64,000 bases of DNA from Bacteroidetes bacterium GWF2_33_38 (GCA_001769505.1 MEOF01000032.1:62001-126000); one strand, 5' to 3'; shown: positions 17,373 through 26,667, numbered from the stretch's first letter. Numbers and translations are program-made. Notes: a model not told the origin generated them from the sequence alone.

Positions 17373-18161
17373 ATGCGAAAAATAATATATTTAACATTCC
17401 TATTTTTAATCGTTCTTTCTTTTACTTCATACGCTCAAAGATGGAAAAGAACTAGGTACGAATTTATATATGGAATTGGCTATACTAACGTATTTGGAGA
17501 TATCGGAGGAGGTGCTGGTAATGCTGGGAATATTTTAACCTCTGTTAAAGACTTCGATATTCAAACTGTCAGACCATCCTTAAATGTTGGTGCACGATTT
17601 AAACTTTCTGAATATATATCGTTCAAATTGAATTTAGTTTATGGATATATTAGCTCAAACGATAAGTTTAGTAAAGATCCCGAAAGATCATTGAGAAATT
17701 TAAGTTTTTCGTCTCCCATTTTTGAACAAAGCTTTCAAACAGAGTTCTCTGTTGTAAAAGAAAGATATGGAAGACGTTACACGCTCGCAAATATCAGAGG
17801 ATTAAAAAATCTTCATATCAATACTTACCTTTTAGCTGGTATTGGAGGAGTTTATTTCAATCCTAAAACAAAATATGATGGAATTGAAATCCCACAAAGT
17901 TCAAACAATGGACAAAGTGAATTAAGTTCAGGAGCAACGTATCCAAAATATGTTTTAGCTATTCCAGTTGGAATTGGGTTCAAATATGGAATTAATAGAA
18001 AATTATCGCTTGGGATTGAATATGGCAATCGTTTTGTGATGAGTGATTATCTCGACAATCATAAGCAAGTTTATTCTAAGCATAACGACTCTTACATGCT
18101 TATGACTTTTATTGTATCATACAAATTGCGAACAACCCGTAGCGGACTTCCTAAATTCTAA
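17373..18161 (+). CDS. PorG-like (DUF6089) outer membrane beta-barrel protein, copy 2
   Basis: This 262-residue paralogue has a signal peptide ending in SYAQ and the same strand pattern: RTRYEFIYGIGYTNVFGD, LSFSSPIFEQSFQTEF, AIPVGIGFKYGINRKLSLG and a C-terminal YKLRTTRSGLPKF almost identical in type to copy 1. It is probably the product of a local duplication. The gap to copy 1 is 44 bp and to copy 3 is 16 bp, so the three are likely co-transcribed. Confidence 0.8.
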   Translation: MRKIIYLTFLFLIVLSFTSYAQRWKRTRYEFIYGIGYTNVFGDIGGGAGNAGNILTSVKDFDIQTVRPSLNVGARFKLSEYISFKLNLVYGYISSNDKFSKDPERSLRNLSFSSPIFEQSFQTEFSVVKERYGRRYTLANIRGLKNLHINTYLLAGIGGVYFNPKTKYDGIEIPQSSNNGQSELSSGATYPKYVLAIPVGIGFKYGINRKLSLGIEYGNRFVMSDYLDNHKQVYSKHNDSYMLMTFIVSYKLRTTRSGLPKF

Positions 18162-18177
18162 TACGTACTAAATACCG

Positions 18178-18864
18178 ATGAGGTTTTTAAAACTTTTTCT
18201 ATTGTCAATCTTCTTGATAAACTCTCTATTATCAGTGTCTCAAAATACAAGTGAGATTGGCTTACTTTTGGGAGGAACTTATTATCAAGGAGATATTAAT
18301 ACATCTAAATTATTTCAATCTCCATTTTTTGCAGGAGGAGTTTTGTATCGACATAACTTTTCAACTAGATATTCGCTAAGAGGAAGTATATTTATTGGTA
18401 AACTTATTTCTAACGATGCAAATTCAAAATATACATATCAGCTAATTAGAAACCACGCATTTTCATCTACAATAGTGGATTATACTTTACAATGCGAATT
18501 CAATTTTTTAGAATATTTGCCTAACAACCCCGATTTTAACTATTCTCCTTACATTTCAACAGGAGTAACATTTGTCATCGCTGGTGGCACACCAAGACCC
18601 TATCAAATTGCAATCCCATTGGGAATAGGATTCAAATATAGTCTGTCGCCTAGATTATCAACTGGAATTGAATGGACATATCGAAAAACATTTACCGATT
18701 TTATTGATTCTACCATTGGATTAGAAGACGATGAATCTTTCTACAAACAAACAGGATATTCTCACAATAATGATTGGTATGCTTTTGCAGGAATATTCTT
18801 AACATATCGATTCAGTCTTACAAAAGAAGGTGTTTGTCCTGCATACGGTAATTATTACAAATAA
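18178..18864 (+). CDS. porG: PorG-like outer membrane T9SS component, copy 3
   Basis: At 228 residues this is the shortest copy and stands directly before uppS, bamA and two skp genes. The same neighbour order is known for porG in Porphyromonas gingivalis. It has a signal peptide, a first strand SEIGLLLGGTYYQGDIN and the IPLGIGFKYSLSPRLSTG strand shared with copies 1 and 2. The C-terminus differs (VCPAYGNYYK). By position it is the best candidate for the true PorG; function is inferred from synteny. Confidence 0.78.
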   Translation: MRFLKLFLLSIFLINSLLSVSQNTSEIGLLLGGTYYQGDINTSKLFQSPFFAGGVLYRHNFSTRYSLRGSIFIGKLISNDANSKYTYQLIRNHAFSSTIVDYTLQCEFNFLEYLPNNPDFNYSPYISTGVTFVIAGGTPRPYQIAIPLGIGFKYSLSPRLSTGIEWTYRKTFTDFIDSTIGLEDDESFYKQTGYSHNNDWYAFAGIFLTYRFSLTKEGVCPAYGNYYK

Positions 18865-18867
18865 ATT

Positions 18868-19605
18868 ATGAATCAAATTGATAAAAATAAACTTCCAAAC
18901 CACATTGCTATTATCATGGATGGTAATGGACGTTGGGCTAAAGAACATGGTAAACAACGTACTTTTGGGCATCGCAACGGAGTAATATCGGTTAGAGAAG
19001 TTGTTGAAGGTGCTGCTGAACTTCAAATAAAGTATTTAACACTATACGCCTTTTCTACCGAAAATTGGAATAGACCGAAGCTAGAAGTTAATACATTAAT
19101 GACTCTTTTAGTTTCGACTATAAATAAAGAAACAAAGACACTAATTAAGAATAATGTTCGTTTACTAGCAATTGGAGATATTGAAAATTTACCATCTAAA
19201 GTGCAAAAAGAATTGAAAGGAGCTATCGATAAAACGGCTAAAAACACAGGACTTGCGTTAGTTCTTGCTCTAAATTATAGTGCTAGATGGGAAATTATTA
19301 ACGCACTCAAAAAGATTTCTGTCAAAGTAGAAAATCAAGAAATTGCTGCAAAAAATGTTGATGAAAATCTTTTTATTGAAAATTTAACAACTTTTAACAT
19401 TCCTGATCCTGAGCTACTTATAAGAACAAGTGGAGAATACAGAATTAGCAATTTTTTACTTTGGCAAATTGCATACACAGAATTGTATTTTACCAATAAA
19501 CTTTGGCCAGAATTTCGAAAAGACGATTTAAAAGAAGCAATCATCAATTTCCAAAATCGAGAACGAAGATTCGGAAAAACAAGCGAACAAATTCAAACAA
19601 TATAA
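18868..19605 (+). CDS. uppS: Isoprenyl transferase (undecaprenyl diphosphate synthase)
   Basis: UppS makes the lipid carrier for peptidoglycan and surface glycans by adding isopentenyl units in cis to farnesyl diphosphate. Motifs are HIAIIMDGNGRWAK with Asp18, the HRNG region, LTLYAFSTENW, LNYSARWEI and the C-terminal PELLIRTSGEYRISNFLLWQ. Length (245) is typical. It begins 3 bp after the porG-like gene and overlaps the bamA start by one base (TAATG), so expression is coupled to outer membrane assembly. Confidence 0.95.
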   Translation: MNQIDKNKLPNHIAIIMDGNGRWAKEHGKQRTFGHRNGVISVREVVEGAAELQIKYLTLYAFSTENWNRPKLEVNTLMTLLVSTINKETKTLIKNNVRLLAIGDIENLPSKVQKELKGAIDKTAKNTGLALVLALNYSARWEIINALKKISVKVENQEIAAKNVDENLFIENLTTFNIPDPELLIRTSGEYRISNFLLWQIAYTELYFTNKLWPEFRKDDLKEAIINFQNRERRFGKTSEQIQTI

Positions 19606-22067
19606 TGAAAATCAAATTTTTATTTCTTATTTCAATCCTATTATTCAGCCTAACAAGCTTTTCTCAAATCAATAGCGACGGCATTGAAATCGACTATAGC
19701 AATCCTAAAGAATACGAAATAGGCGGAATATCTGTATCTGGGATTAAATACTTAGATCACAACGTTGTAATTGGCTTATCAGGATTATCAGTTGGCGACA
19801 AAATCAATGTACCAGGCGAAGAAATAACTGAAGCTATTAAAAAACTTTGGGAACAAAAGCTCTTTTCTGATATCCAAATTCAAGCGACAAAAATAGTTGA
19901 ATCAACAATTTTTTTAGATATTTATTTACAAGAAAAGCCTAGACTCTCAAAATTTAGTTTTAAAGGAGTTACAAAAGCAGAAGCTGACGATATTCGTGAA
20001 AAAATTAAGCTTACCAAAGGAAATCAGGTAACTGAAAATCTAATTATCAATACAAAAAACATTATTACCAATTTCTTCGAAGACAAAGGTTTTATGTTTA
20101 CAAAAGTAAATATCATTCAGTCTGATGATTCCTTACTTGTAAACAATGTAATACTTAAAATTATTATTGACAAAGGAAATCGAATAAAGATTAACAAAAT
20201 CGAATTTGAGGGGAATGATAAAATTAGCGACAATAAATTAAAGCGTTATTTAAAAGATACTAAAGAAAAAAAAATATATCGAATTTTTAAAGTTTCAAAA
20301 TATGTAGATTCTAATTTAAAAACCGATAAACAAAATATACTCGATAAATATAACACTCAAGGTTTTCGCGATGCAAAAATTATAAAAGATACCATTTATA
20401 AATTCGATGAAAAAACGGTGAATCTAAGGTTTAATATTGATGAAGGAAACAAATATTATTTCAGAAATATCACTTGGGCAGGAAATACTAAGCATAAAAC
20501 CGAAATTTTAAGTTCGATGCTTGGCATAAATAAGGGTGATATTTTCGACCAAAATCGACTTGACACCAAACTATTAATTGACGAAACCAGCGTTAGTTCA
20601 TTATACTTGGATAATGGATATTTATTTTTCTCAGCTACACCTGTTGAAATTTTAGTTGAAAACGATTCTATTGATTTAGAAATTAGAATTTACGAAGGCA
20701 AGCAAGCAATAATCGACAAAGTTGCAATCATCGGAAATACAAGAACCAACGATCATGTAATTCGTCGTGAAATACGAACAAAACCAGGTGAACTTTTCAA
20801 TCGTTCTGATATTATTCGTACTCAACGAGAATTAGCTCAACTCGGATATTTCGACCCCGAGAAACTTAACGTTACTCCTACTCCAAATCCGGAAAAAGGA
20901 ACCGTTGATTTAGAATATATTGTTGAAGAAAAACCATCTGATCAAATCGAACTTTCAGGTGGCTGGGGATCTGGAATGATTGTCGGAACCTTAGGATTAT
21001 CGTTTAACAATTTTTCGGCAAAAAATATATTTCAACCAAGTGCATATCGTCCTCTTCCTTCAGGCGACGGGCAAAGATTAAGCGTTAGAGCACAATCAAA
21101 CGGAACGTACTACCAAGCATATAATATGTCATTCGTAGAACCGTGGTTAGGAGGAAAAAAACCAAATTCATTTACAATTTCGCTCTATCATACAATACAA
21201 ACAGACGGGAAATTGGCTAGCGATGCAACTCAAACATATATAAAAATTTCTGGAGCAGCTATTGGGCTTGGAACTCGATTAAAATGGCCAGATGATTTTT
21301 TCTTACTTTATGGAGAAGTTGGTTATCAACACTACAATTTGAATCAATGGAGTTCGTTTAATTTATATAGCACAGGACGATCGAATAATGTAAGTGCAAC
21401 CATTTCGCTATCTAGAAATTCTATTGATAGACCTATTTACCCTTTCAAAGGCTCCTCATTTACCGTTTCGGTACAATTCACTCCTCCATATTCAGCTTTT
21501 GCTGATGCAGACTATGCTACAATGACTGACGAAGATAAATACAAATGGATAGAATATCACAAGTGGAAATTTAACTCTTCTTGGTTTACAACTTTGGCAG
21601 GAAAATTGGTATTAAACACAAAAGCCGAATTTGGATTTTTAGGATTGTACAATCGAGAATTAGGTTCTTCGCCATTTGAAGGATTTAATGTTGGAGGAGA
21701 CGGATTAACTGGTTACAATCTTTACGGACGAGAGACTATAGCTCTCAGAGGTTATGATAATGGTTCTTTGACACCAGACGCAGGAGGAAATATTTACAAC
21801 AAATTTACACTCGAATTACGTTATCCACTATCATTAAATCCATCAGCAACATTCTATGGATTAGCATTTTTAGAAGGAGGTAACGCATGGTCAAAATTTA
21901 AAGATTTTAATGCATTCGATATAAAACGTTCAGCGGGATTAGGCGTAAGAATATACCTTCCAATGTTTGGTTTGCTTGGAGTTGATTGGGGTTATGGTTT
22001 TGATGACGTTGCCAATCCAAATGCAAATAAAAGTCAGTTCCATTTTATTATTGGACAACAATTTTAA
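19605..22067 (+). CDS. bamA: Outer membrane protein assembly factor BamA
   Basis: BamA inserts beta-barrel proteins into the outer membrane. The 820-residue protein has a signal peptide (LFSLTSFSQ), five POTRA repeats (for example ISVSGIKYLDH, FSFKGVTKAEA, IEFEGNDKISD, ITWAGNTKHKTE and VAIIGNTRTND) and a C-terminal 16-strand barrel with SGGWGSGMIVG and IDRPIYPFKGSSF, ending in FIIGQQF. The start was chosen at the ATG that overlaps the uppS stop codon; the frame is open 34 codons upstream, but that part is inside uppS and precedes the signal peptide. Confidence 0.95.
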   Translation: MKIKFLFLISILLFSLTSFSQINSDGIEIDYSNPKEYEIGGISVSGIKYLDHNVVIGLSGLSVGDKINVPGEEITEAIKKLWEQKLFSDIQIQATKIVESTIFLDIYLQEKPRLSKFSFKGVTKAEADDIREKIKLTKGNQVTENLIINTKNIITNFFEDKGFMFTKVNIIQSDDSLLVNNVILKIIIDKGNRIKINKIEFEGNDKISDNKLKRYLKDTKEKKIYRIFKVSKYVDSNLKTDKQNILDKYNTQGFRDAKIIKDTIYKFDEKTVNLRFNIDEGNKYYFRNITWAGNTKHKTEILSSMLGINKGDIFDQNRLDTKLLIDETSVSSLYLDNGYLFFSATPVEILVENDSIDLEIRIYEGKQAIIDKVAIIGNTRTNDHVIRREIRTKPGELFNRSDIIRTQRELAQLGYFDPEKLNVTPTPNPEKGTVDLEYIVEEKPSDQIELSGGWGSGMIVGTLGLSFNNFSAKNIFQPSAYRPLPSGDGQRLSVRAQSNGTYYQAYNMSFVEPWLGGKKPNSFTISLYHTIQTDGKLASDATQTYIKISGAAIGLGTRLKWPDDFFLLYGEVGYQHYNLNQWSSFNLYSTGRSNNVSATISLSRNSIDRPIYPFKGSSFTVSVQFTPPYSAFADADYATMTDEDKYKWIEYHKWKFNSSWFTTLAGKLVLNTKAEFGFLGLYNRELGSSPFEGFNVGGDGLTGYNLYGRETIALRGYDNGSLTPDAGGNIYNKFTLELRYPLSLNPSATFYGLAFLEGGNAWSKFKDFNAFDIKRSAGLGVRIYLPMFGLLGVDWGYGFDDVANPNANKSQFHFIIGQQF

Positions 22068-22100
22068 AATAAAAAAATTAATAATTTAAAACTTAAAACT

Positions 22101-22616
22101 ATGAAAAAAATAATTGGAATTTTAGGACTTGTAATTATGGTTGCAACAACAGGCTTAGCTCAAAAGTTTGGCTTTGTAGATAGCGATTATATTATGAAAA
22201 ACATTCCATCTTACGAAGCAGCACAAGACCAACTCGACCAAATGTCAGTTGATTGGCAAAAAGAAATTGAAACTTTATACAGCGAAATCGATAAAATGTA
22301 TAAAGATTTTCAAGCCGAAAAAGTATTGTTAACTGAAGAAATGAAAGTTAAACGAGAAAATGAAATTATTGCCAAAGAAAAAGAAGTTAAAAATCTTCAA
22401 AAACAGTATTTTGGAAAAGAAGGCGACTTGTATAAAAAACGTCAAGAATTAATAAAACCTATTCAAGACGATGTGTATAATGCAATTAAAGAAATCTCAA
22501 CTGAAGGAGCTTACGCAATAATTTTCGATACTGCAAACAGTACTAACATTATGTTTAGTGACCCAAAATTTGATAAAAGCGACGAAGTATTAACTAAGTT
22601 GGGATATAAAAATTAA
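22101..22616 (+). CDS. Skp/OmpH-family periplasmic chaperone, copy 1
   Basis: A signal peptide ends at GLAQ. The mature protein starts with KFGFVDSDYIMKNIPSY, the usual Skp/OmpH beginning, and continues with a long coiled coil rich in Lys and Glu (about 45-115) and a beta strand ending in SDPKFDKSDEVLTKLGYKN. Skp trimers hold unfolded outer membrane proteins in the periplasm. It follows bamA by 33 bp, matching its role as a BamA partner. Confidence 0.9.
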   Translation: MKKIIGILGLVIMVATTGLAQKFGFVDSDYIMKNIPSYEAAQDQLDQMSVDWQKEIETLYSEIDKMYKDFQAEKVLLTEEMKVKRENEIIAKEKEVKNLQKQYFGKEGDLYKKRQELIKPIQDDVYNAIKEISTEGAYAIIFDTANSTNIMFSDPKFDKSDEVLTKLGYKN

Positions 22617-22620
22617 TTTT

Positions 22621-22628
22621 TATCTTTG
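22621..22628 (+). promoter_or_regulatory. -7 promoter element before the second skp gene
   Basis: TATCTTTG, 28 bp before the ATG, matches the Bacteroidota consensus, with a TTG near 22600 inside the end of the first skp gene. The second skp gene may be transcribed on its own as well as from the operon. Confidence 0.5.
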
Positions 22629-22656
22629 CCTAAATTTAAAAAATAATAAATAACAG

Positions 22657-23175
22657 ATGAAAACAAAATTCAACATTCTTTTAATTGCATTATTCTTGGT
22701 TTCTGCAATCAGTTTAAATGCTCAAAATAAATCAAAATTTGCACATGTCGATTCTCAGGTATTATTAGCAGCTATGCCTGAACGAACAGCAGCTCAAGCT
22801 AAATTACAAGAAGAAGCAAAGGCATTAGAAAGCGAATTAGTTACCATGCAAGAAGAATTTCAAGCTAAATACAACGATTATTTGGCTAAAAGAGAAACAA
22901 TGACAGATCTTGGTAAACAATCGAAAGAAGGCGAATTGCAAGATATGCAAACTAGAATTCAAAATTTTCAGGTAACTGCACAAGAAATGCTTGAGAAAAA
23001 AGAAGCTGAACTTTTACAACCAATTATCGACAAAGCTAAAAAAGCAATCGAAGAAGTTGGAAAAGAAAAAGGAGTTATTTATGTATTAGACACAAGCGTT
23101 GGTGTTGTTCTTTATTTTTCAGAAGAAAGCGAAGATATTCTTCCTTTGGTTAAGAAAAAATTAGGAATTCAATAG
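22657..23175 (+). CDS. Skp/OmpH-family periplasmic chaperone, copy 2
   Basis: This 172-residue paralogue has a signal peptide ending in LNAQ, the start KFAHVDSQVLLAAMPERTAA, a Glu/Lys-rich coiled coil (about 45-120) and the closing EESEDILPLVKKKLGIQ. Tandem skp genes after bamA are usual in Bacteroidota. A hairpin terminator follows and closes the envelope operon. Confidence 0.9.
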   Translation: MKTKFNILLIALFLVSAISLNAQNKSKFAHVDSQVLLAAMPERTAAQAKLQEEAKALESELVTMQEEFQAKYNDYLAKRETMTDLGKQSKEGELQDMQTRIQNFQVTAQEMLEKKEAELLQPIIDKAKKAIEEVGKEKGVIYVLDTSVGVVLYFSEESEDILPLVKKKLGIQ

Positions 23176-23199
23176 AAAAGATTTAATTTAAAAAATACC

Positions 23200-23229
23200 A
23201 AAAGCTCACTGTTATAGTGGGCTTTTTTT
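23200..23229 (+). terminator. Terminator of the bamA-skp operon
   Basis: AAAGCTCACT and AGTGGGCTTT form a 10-bp stem with one G-T pair and a short loop, followed by T residues. Confidence 0.8.
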
Positions 23230-23290
23230 ATGAATCCCATTTATTATTTCAATATTTACCTTATTTTTACATAAAAATATTTAGAATTCC

Positions 23291-23830
23291 ATGAAAAAAT
23301 ACATTCTATATTTCTTAATCCTATCAACAGTATATAGTTGCACAAAAGGAGATTATCAAAATAACAAAATTATTTCGGAGGATGACGAAATTTATGTTGA
23401 AAATTTATTAATGCTTATAAATATTCAAAATTCCGATTCTACGTATTTAATAACTCATCGAATTGATTCTTTATCAATTTACATCAATGATTCTCTGTGG
23501 GGATATTTTTCATCGTCAGAAATTGACACTGCAAAAATTAATAAAGAACAATCGGGGAATTACTTCTTTTCCAACAATAAACAAAATTATTTTTTTATCG
23601 GAAATGTTCTTGCTGAAAATGAATTCGAAACCGTTGGCGATTATGCAACATTTATGAATGCATACAATACCTTAAAACCTGGCGATTATGTTTGTATGAT
23701 TGAATCATATCAAATTGTAGATATAAATGGGCTTAGAAAAACATTTTATCCATACAAATACTTTCCATTTTCTGTAGAAGAAAATGTTGGAAGTATGTAT
23801 ATAGGAGAAATAAACTTAAATTTTAATTAG
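23291..23830 (+). CDS. Lipoprotein of unknown function (179 aa)
   Basis: A short lipoprotein signal peptide with lipobox VYSC (Cys17) is followed by a mature start CTKGDYQNN and a mixed alpha/beta body. No family is recognised. It stands 6 bp before another small lipoprotein gene, so the two are probably one operon and may act together in the envelope. Confidence 0.6.
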   Translation: MKKYILYFLILSTVYSCTKGDYQNNKIISEDDEIYVENLLMLINIQNSDSTYLITHRIDSLSIYINDSLWGYFSSSEIDTAKINKEQSGNYFFSNNKQNYFFIGNVLAENEFETVGDYATFMNAYNTLKPGDYVCMIESYQIVDINGLRKTFYPYKYFPFSVEENVGSMYIGEINLNFN

Positions 23831-23836
23831 AAAGTT

Positions 23837-24175
23837 ATGAGAAATTATATAATTATCGGAATTTTGCTACTAACATTAGTTTCTTGTTATAAACCGGGAG
23901 AAATCTCAATCGAAAATAATGTGTCAAATGCAACTTTAAATGATATTTATTGGGGAGACATTTATCTTACAAGTGATTTGCTGCCTGGCGAAAGCAGTAA
24001 TCCTAAAGTTATAAATAAAACAACTGAGAAACTTCCTGCAAGTTATAGAGTTAGCTTTGTTTTGGAAGCAAATAATAAAAAAGTGTATTTAGAAACAGAT
24101 GAAGAATTCCTTTTAGATGAAGATGACCAAATATTAATCGTTATAGATGATGAAACTTTAGTTGTTAATAAATAA
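23837..24175 (+). CDS. Small lipoprotein of unknown function (112 aa)
   Basis: The lipobox is LVSC (Cys17) and the mature protein is a short beta-rich domain (ISIENNVSNATLNDIYWGDIYL, with SYRVSFVLEANNKKVYLET) that could be an immunoglobulin-like or transthyretin-like fold. It is adjacent to the preceding lipoprotein gene. No function is recognised. Confidence 0.6.
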   Translation: MRNYIIIGILLLTLVSCYKPGEISIENNVSNATLNDIYWGDIYLTSDLLPGESSNPKVINKTTEKLPASYRVSFVLEANNKKVYLETDEEFLLDEDDQILIVIDDETLVVNK

Positions 24176-24195
24176 TAACCATAATCTAGAGATGA

Positions 24196-24918
24196 TTATA
24201 TTCCCTGAACAATCTCCGCAATCAAACTAGGATTTTTTTCGAAAGCCGTTCCAATAACAATAATGTCAGCCCCTGCACTAAAAACAGCTATTGCATCTTC
24301 TTTTGAACGAATTCCACCACCAACAATCAAAGGAATATTTGTATTCTTTTTTACGGCAGAAATCATATTTAGTGAAACATGTTTTGTAGCTCCACTTCCT
24401 GCATCTAAATAAAGCGACTTAAGTCCAAGCAATTCTCCTGCTAAAGCTGTTGCAACAGCTATTTCACTTTTATCGGCAGGCAAAGGATTTGTGTTACTCA
24501 TGTATTGAACTGAAGTGGTTCGCTCGCCCTCTACAATCATATAACCACAAGAAATAACCTCTAGTTTACTATTTTTTAAAAAGGGAGCAGCAACAATATG
24601 ATTTCCAATTAATAAATCTGCATTTCTCCCTGATATTAAAGAAAGTAATAAAATACCATCAGCAAAATTTGATAATTGAAGTAAGTTTCCAGGAAACAGA
24701 ATAACAGGGATATTTGTTAATTTCTTAATCGATTTAATTACCTCGTCGATTTGAATATTGGTTAAACTACCTCCCACAAAAAAGTAATCAACTCCGGAAT
24801 TCGTCGCTAATTTAACAATCTGTTCTAATTTCTGAATATTTTGAGTTTCAGGATCAATTAGAACAGCAATTTGCTTCTTTGCGTGCTGTTTTTTTTCAAT
24901 AATTTCTGAGTATATCAT
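24196..24918 (-). CDS. Geranylgeranylglyceryl phosphate synthase family protein
   Basis: The 240-residue TIM barrel matches the GGGPS/PcrB family, which forms an ether bond between glycerol 1-phosphate and a polyprenyl diphosphate. Motifs are VLIDPETQN, YFFVGGSLTN, PVILFPGN, YLDAGSGA and the phosphate-binding GGGIRSKEDA followed by GADIIVIGTAFEK. This is the first step of archaeal-type ether lipid synthesis, and Bacteroidota enzymes of this group are known to be active. The start at 24918 was chosen because it begins just after the stop of the phosphopantetheinyl transferase gene. Confidence 0.88.
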   Translation of the reverse strand: MIYSEIIEKKQHAKKQIAVLIDPETQNIQKLEQIVKLATNSGVDYFFVGGSLTNIQIDEVIKSIKKLTNIPVILFPGNLLQLSNFADGILLLSLISGRNADLLIGNHIVAAPFLKNSKLEVISCGYMIVEGERTTSVQYMSNTNPLPADKSEIAVATALAGELLGLKSLYLDAGSGATKHVSLNMISAVKKNTNIPLIVGGGIRSKEDAIAVFSAGADIIVIGTAFEKNPSLIAEIVQGI

Positions 24919-24919
24919 C

Positions 24920-25549
24920 TTAACTTTTCTTTGTCCAAACCAAAATATTGTTATCAAAAATACGATAATTCATGATAAATTCGTGTTTATATTTATCATT
25001 ATTTACATTAACCGCCATTGTACATGATAAAAAATCGATACTAATTACCTGAATATCTTTAAAAAACAAATGAGTATCGTTATAAATTTTATAAACAGCT
25101 TCTTTGGCACTCCACGACAAATACAAATACAACAACTCATTTTTCTTTTCAATCCTCTTCATCTCATTATCGTGCATAAACTTGTGAGCAAGTCTATAAA
25201 TTCTATCAGAAAGATGTTCAATATCAATTCCAACCTCGTAAGATCTACTTGCAATTAAAGTTAGATAATTACTAGTATGTGAAAGACTGATATGAAAATT
25301 TCCACATTTCAAAAAAGGTTTTCCTATTGAATTATAAATTATTTTTGAATTGTCGCCAACAATTTTATTTGCCAACAACCGAGCAACTAACCATTGTTTT
25401 CGACGAAGTTCCAACGAAAAGGAACAATAAATACGAGCATCTTCCTTATCTAAATTTGATATAGAAAACAGGAACTCTTCGGATTCGTCAATTTTCCATA
25501 TTCCAATCTGAATATCATCAGGCTTTTTATCGTAATAAATTATTGGCAT
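24920..25549 (-). CDS. 4'-phosphopantetheinyl transferase, Sfp-type
   Basis: This enzyme moves the 4'-phosphopantetheine arm of CoA to carrier proteins. The 209-residue protein has the family motifs NFHISLSHTSNY, VGIDIEH (metal-binding Asp and Glu) and WSAKEAVYKIY. It lies 4 bp after gldD and one base before the GGGP synthase start, so the three genes form an operon. Whether it serves fatty acid synthesis or a secondary pathway cannot be told here. Confidence 0.9.
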   Translation of the reverse strand: MPIIYYDKKPDDIQIGIWKIDESEEFLFSISNLDKEDARIYCSFSLELRRKQWLVARLLANKIVGDNSKIIYNSIGKPFLKCGNFHISLSHTSNYLTLIASRSYEVGIDIEHLSDRIYRLAHKFMHDNEMKRIEKKNELLYLYLSWSAKEAVYKIYNDTHLFFKDIQVISIDFLSCTMAVNVNNDKYKHEFIMNYRIFDNNILVWTKKS

Positions 25550-25553
25550 AAAA

Positions 25554-26114
25554 CTATTTATTCCAATTTAACGATTCAATTAAACGTAAAATATCTTCAC
25601 GAAGGTAAGCAACAACAGGAGCTAAGGAATCTTTATTTGGTTTAACATTAAAGTATAAAGCACCACTCATAAAATGCTTTGAACTATCGGTTAAAAAGAA
25701 ATTTATTGGAGAAGCGGCATTTCCTTTAATGTCATACAATAATCCATATACACGATTTGTATCGTTCAACCACAAGGTCTCTCCTATCGCATCAGCCTTT
25801 GCTGTATGTTTATAGGCGTATTTTCTCGACTGTTCCATCAGTTCAGCTACATTACTATGAACATCTTTGTATGTAATATAAACCGTTGCTTTATAATATG
25901 GATAAAAAATATTTACCCAAAACGAATCTTTATTGTATTCGTATATTAAACTTTGATTTGAATATTCAAACGAATAAGGATATTGCAAATCAAATTTTTC
26001 ATATTCTTTTTCAGGAAAATCAATTCTAAAATATCCTTTAGGTTTAGGAACAAATGACTCTTCGCAGGAACTGAAAAGAGCAATACTAAATAATATTGGA
26101 ATTAAATTTCTCAT
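25554..26114 (-). CDS. gldD: Gliding motility lipoprotein GldD
   Basis: The 186-residue protein has a lipobox (FSSC, Cys17) and the GldD start of the mature part, PKPKGYFRIDFPEKEYEKF. It also has the family stretches WVNIFYPYYKATVYITYK, IKGNAASPINFFLTDSSKHFM and ALYFNVKPNKDSLAPVV. GldD is needed for gliding in Flavobacterium and is conserved in T9SS-bearing Bacteroidota. It supports the T9SS inferred from the PorG-like genes and the sorting-domain proteins. Confidence 0.92.
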   Translation of the reverse strand: MRNLIPILFSIALFSSCEESFVPKPKGYFRIDFPEKEYEKFDLQYPYSFEYSNQSLIYEYNKDSFWVNIFYPYYKATVYITYKDVHSNVAELMEQSRKYAYKHTAKADAIGETLWLNDTNRVYGLLYDIKGNAASPINFFLTDSSKHFMSGALYFNVKPNKDSLAPVVAYLREDILRLIESLNWNK

Positions 26115-26202
26115 TAGTTATTTTTATGTAAAAAAACCAAAGACAACGCTAAAGCATTGCCTTTGGGAATAGTTTTATTTCTAAAATATCAAATTCTAAA
26201 AA

Positions 26203-26628
26203 CTAGAAAGGGAGATCGCTTCCAGAAGCATCCATATCTGGTTCATCAATTGCTTGAGGTACGTTTTCTTGGCGAGATGAGTACCCTGCTCCATCTTCAG
26301 CTTTACTAAGCATTTGCAAGTTGTCGCCAACAATCTCGGTTACATATCTTTTATTTCCATCTTTATCGTCGTAAGACCTTGTTTTGATTTTTCCCTCAAT
26401 GTATATTGGAGTTCCCTTTTTTACGTATTTTTCAGCGATTTCAGCCAAACCTCTCCATAAAACGATGTTGTGCCATTCGGTATTCGTAACTTTTTCACCA
26501 GCTTTATTCTTAAATGTTTCGTTTGTAGCTAACGAAAATGATGCAACCGTTGCACCTCCTTCTAAATGTCTGATTTCAGGATCCTTACCAACATTTCCAA
26601 TTAAAATAACTTTGTTTAAATTTGCCAT
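26203..26628 (-). CDS. ssb: Single-stranded DNA-binding protein
   Basis: A 141-residue SSB with the OB fold (NKVILIGNVGKDPEIRHLE, WHNIVLWRGLAEIAEKYVKKG, YIEGKIKTRSY) and the acidic C-terminal tip DLPF that recruits repair and replication partners. A TATATTTG element on the minus strand at 26654-26661 provides a promoter. It lies downstream of mutY. Confidence 0.95.
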   Translation of the reverse strand: MANLNKVILIGNVGKDPEIRHLEGGATVASFSLATNETFKNKAGEKVTNTEWHNIVLWRGLAEIAEKYVKKGTPIYIEGKIKTRSYDDKDGNKRYVTEIVGDNLQMLSKAEDGAGYSSRQENVPQAIDEPDMDASGSDLPF

Positions 26629-26653
26629 TTTCTGTTTCTTTTTATGTTTTATA

Positions 26654-26661
26654 CAAATATA
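26654..26661 (-). promoter_or_regulatory. -7 promoter element of ssb
   Basis: Minus-strand TATATTTG, 26 bp before the ssb start, matches TAnnTTTG. Confidence 0.55.
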
Positions 26662-26667
26662 TAAAGA

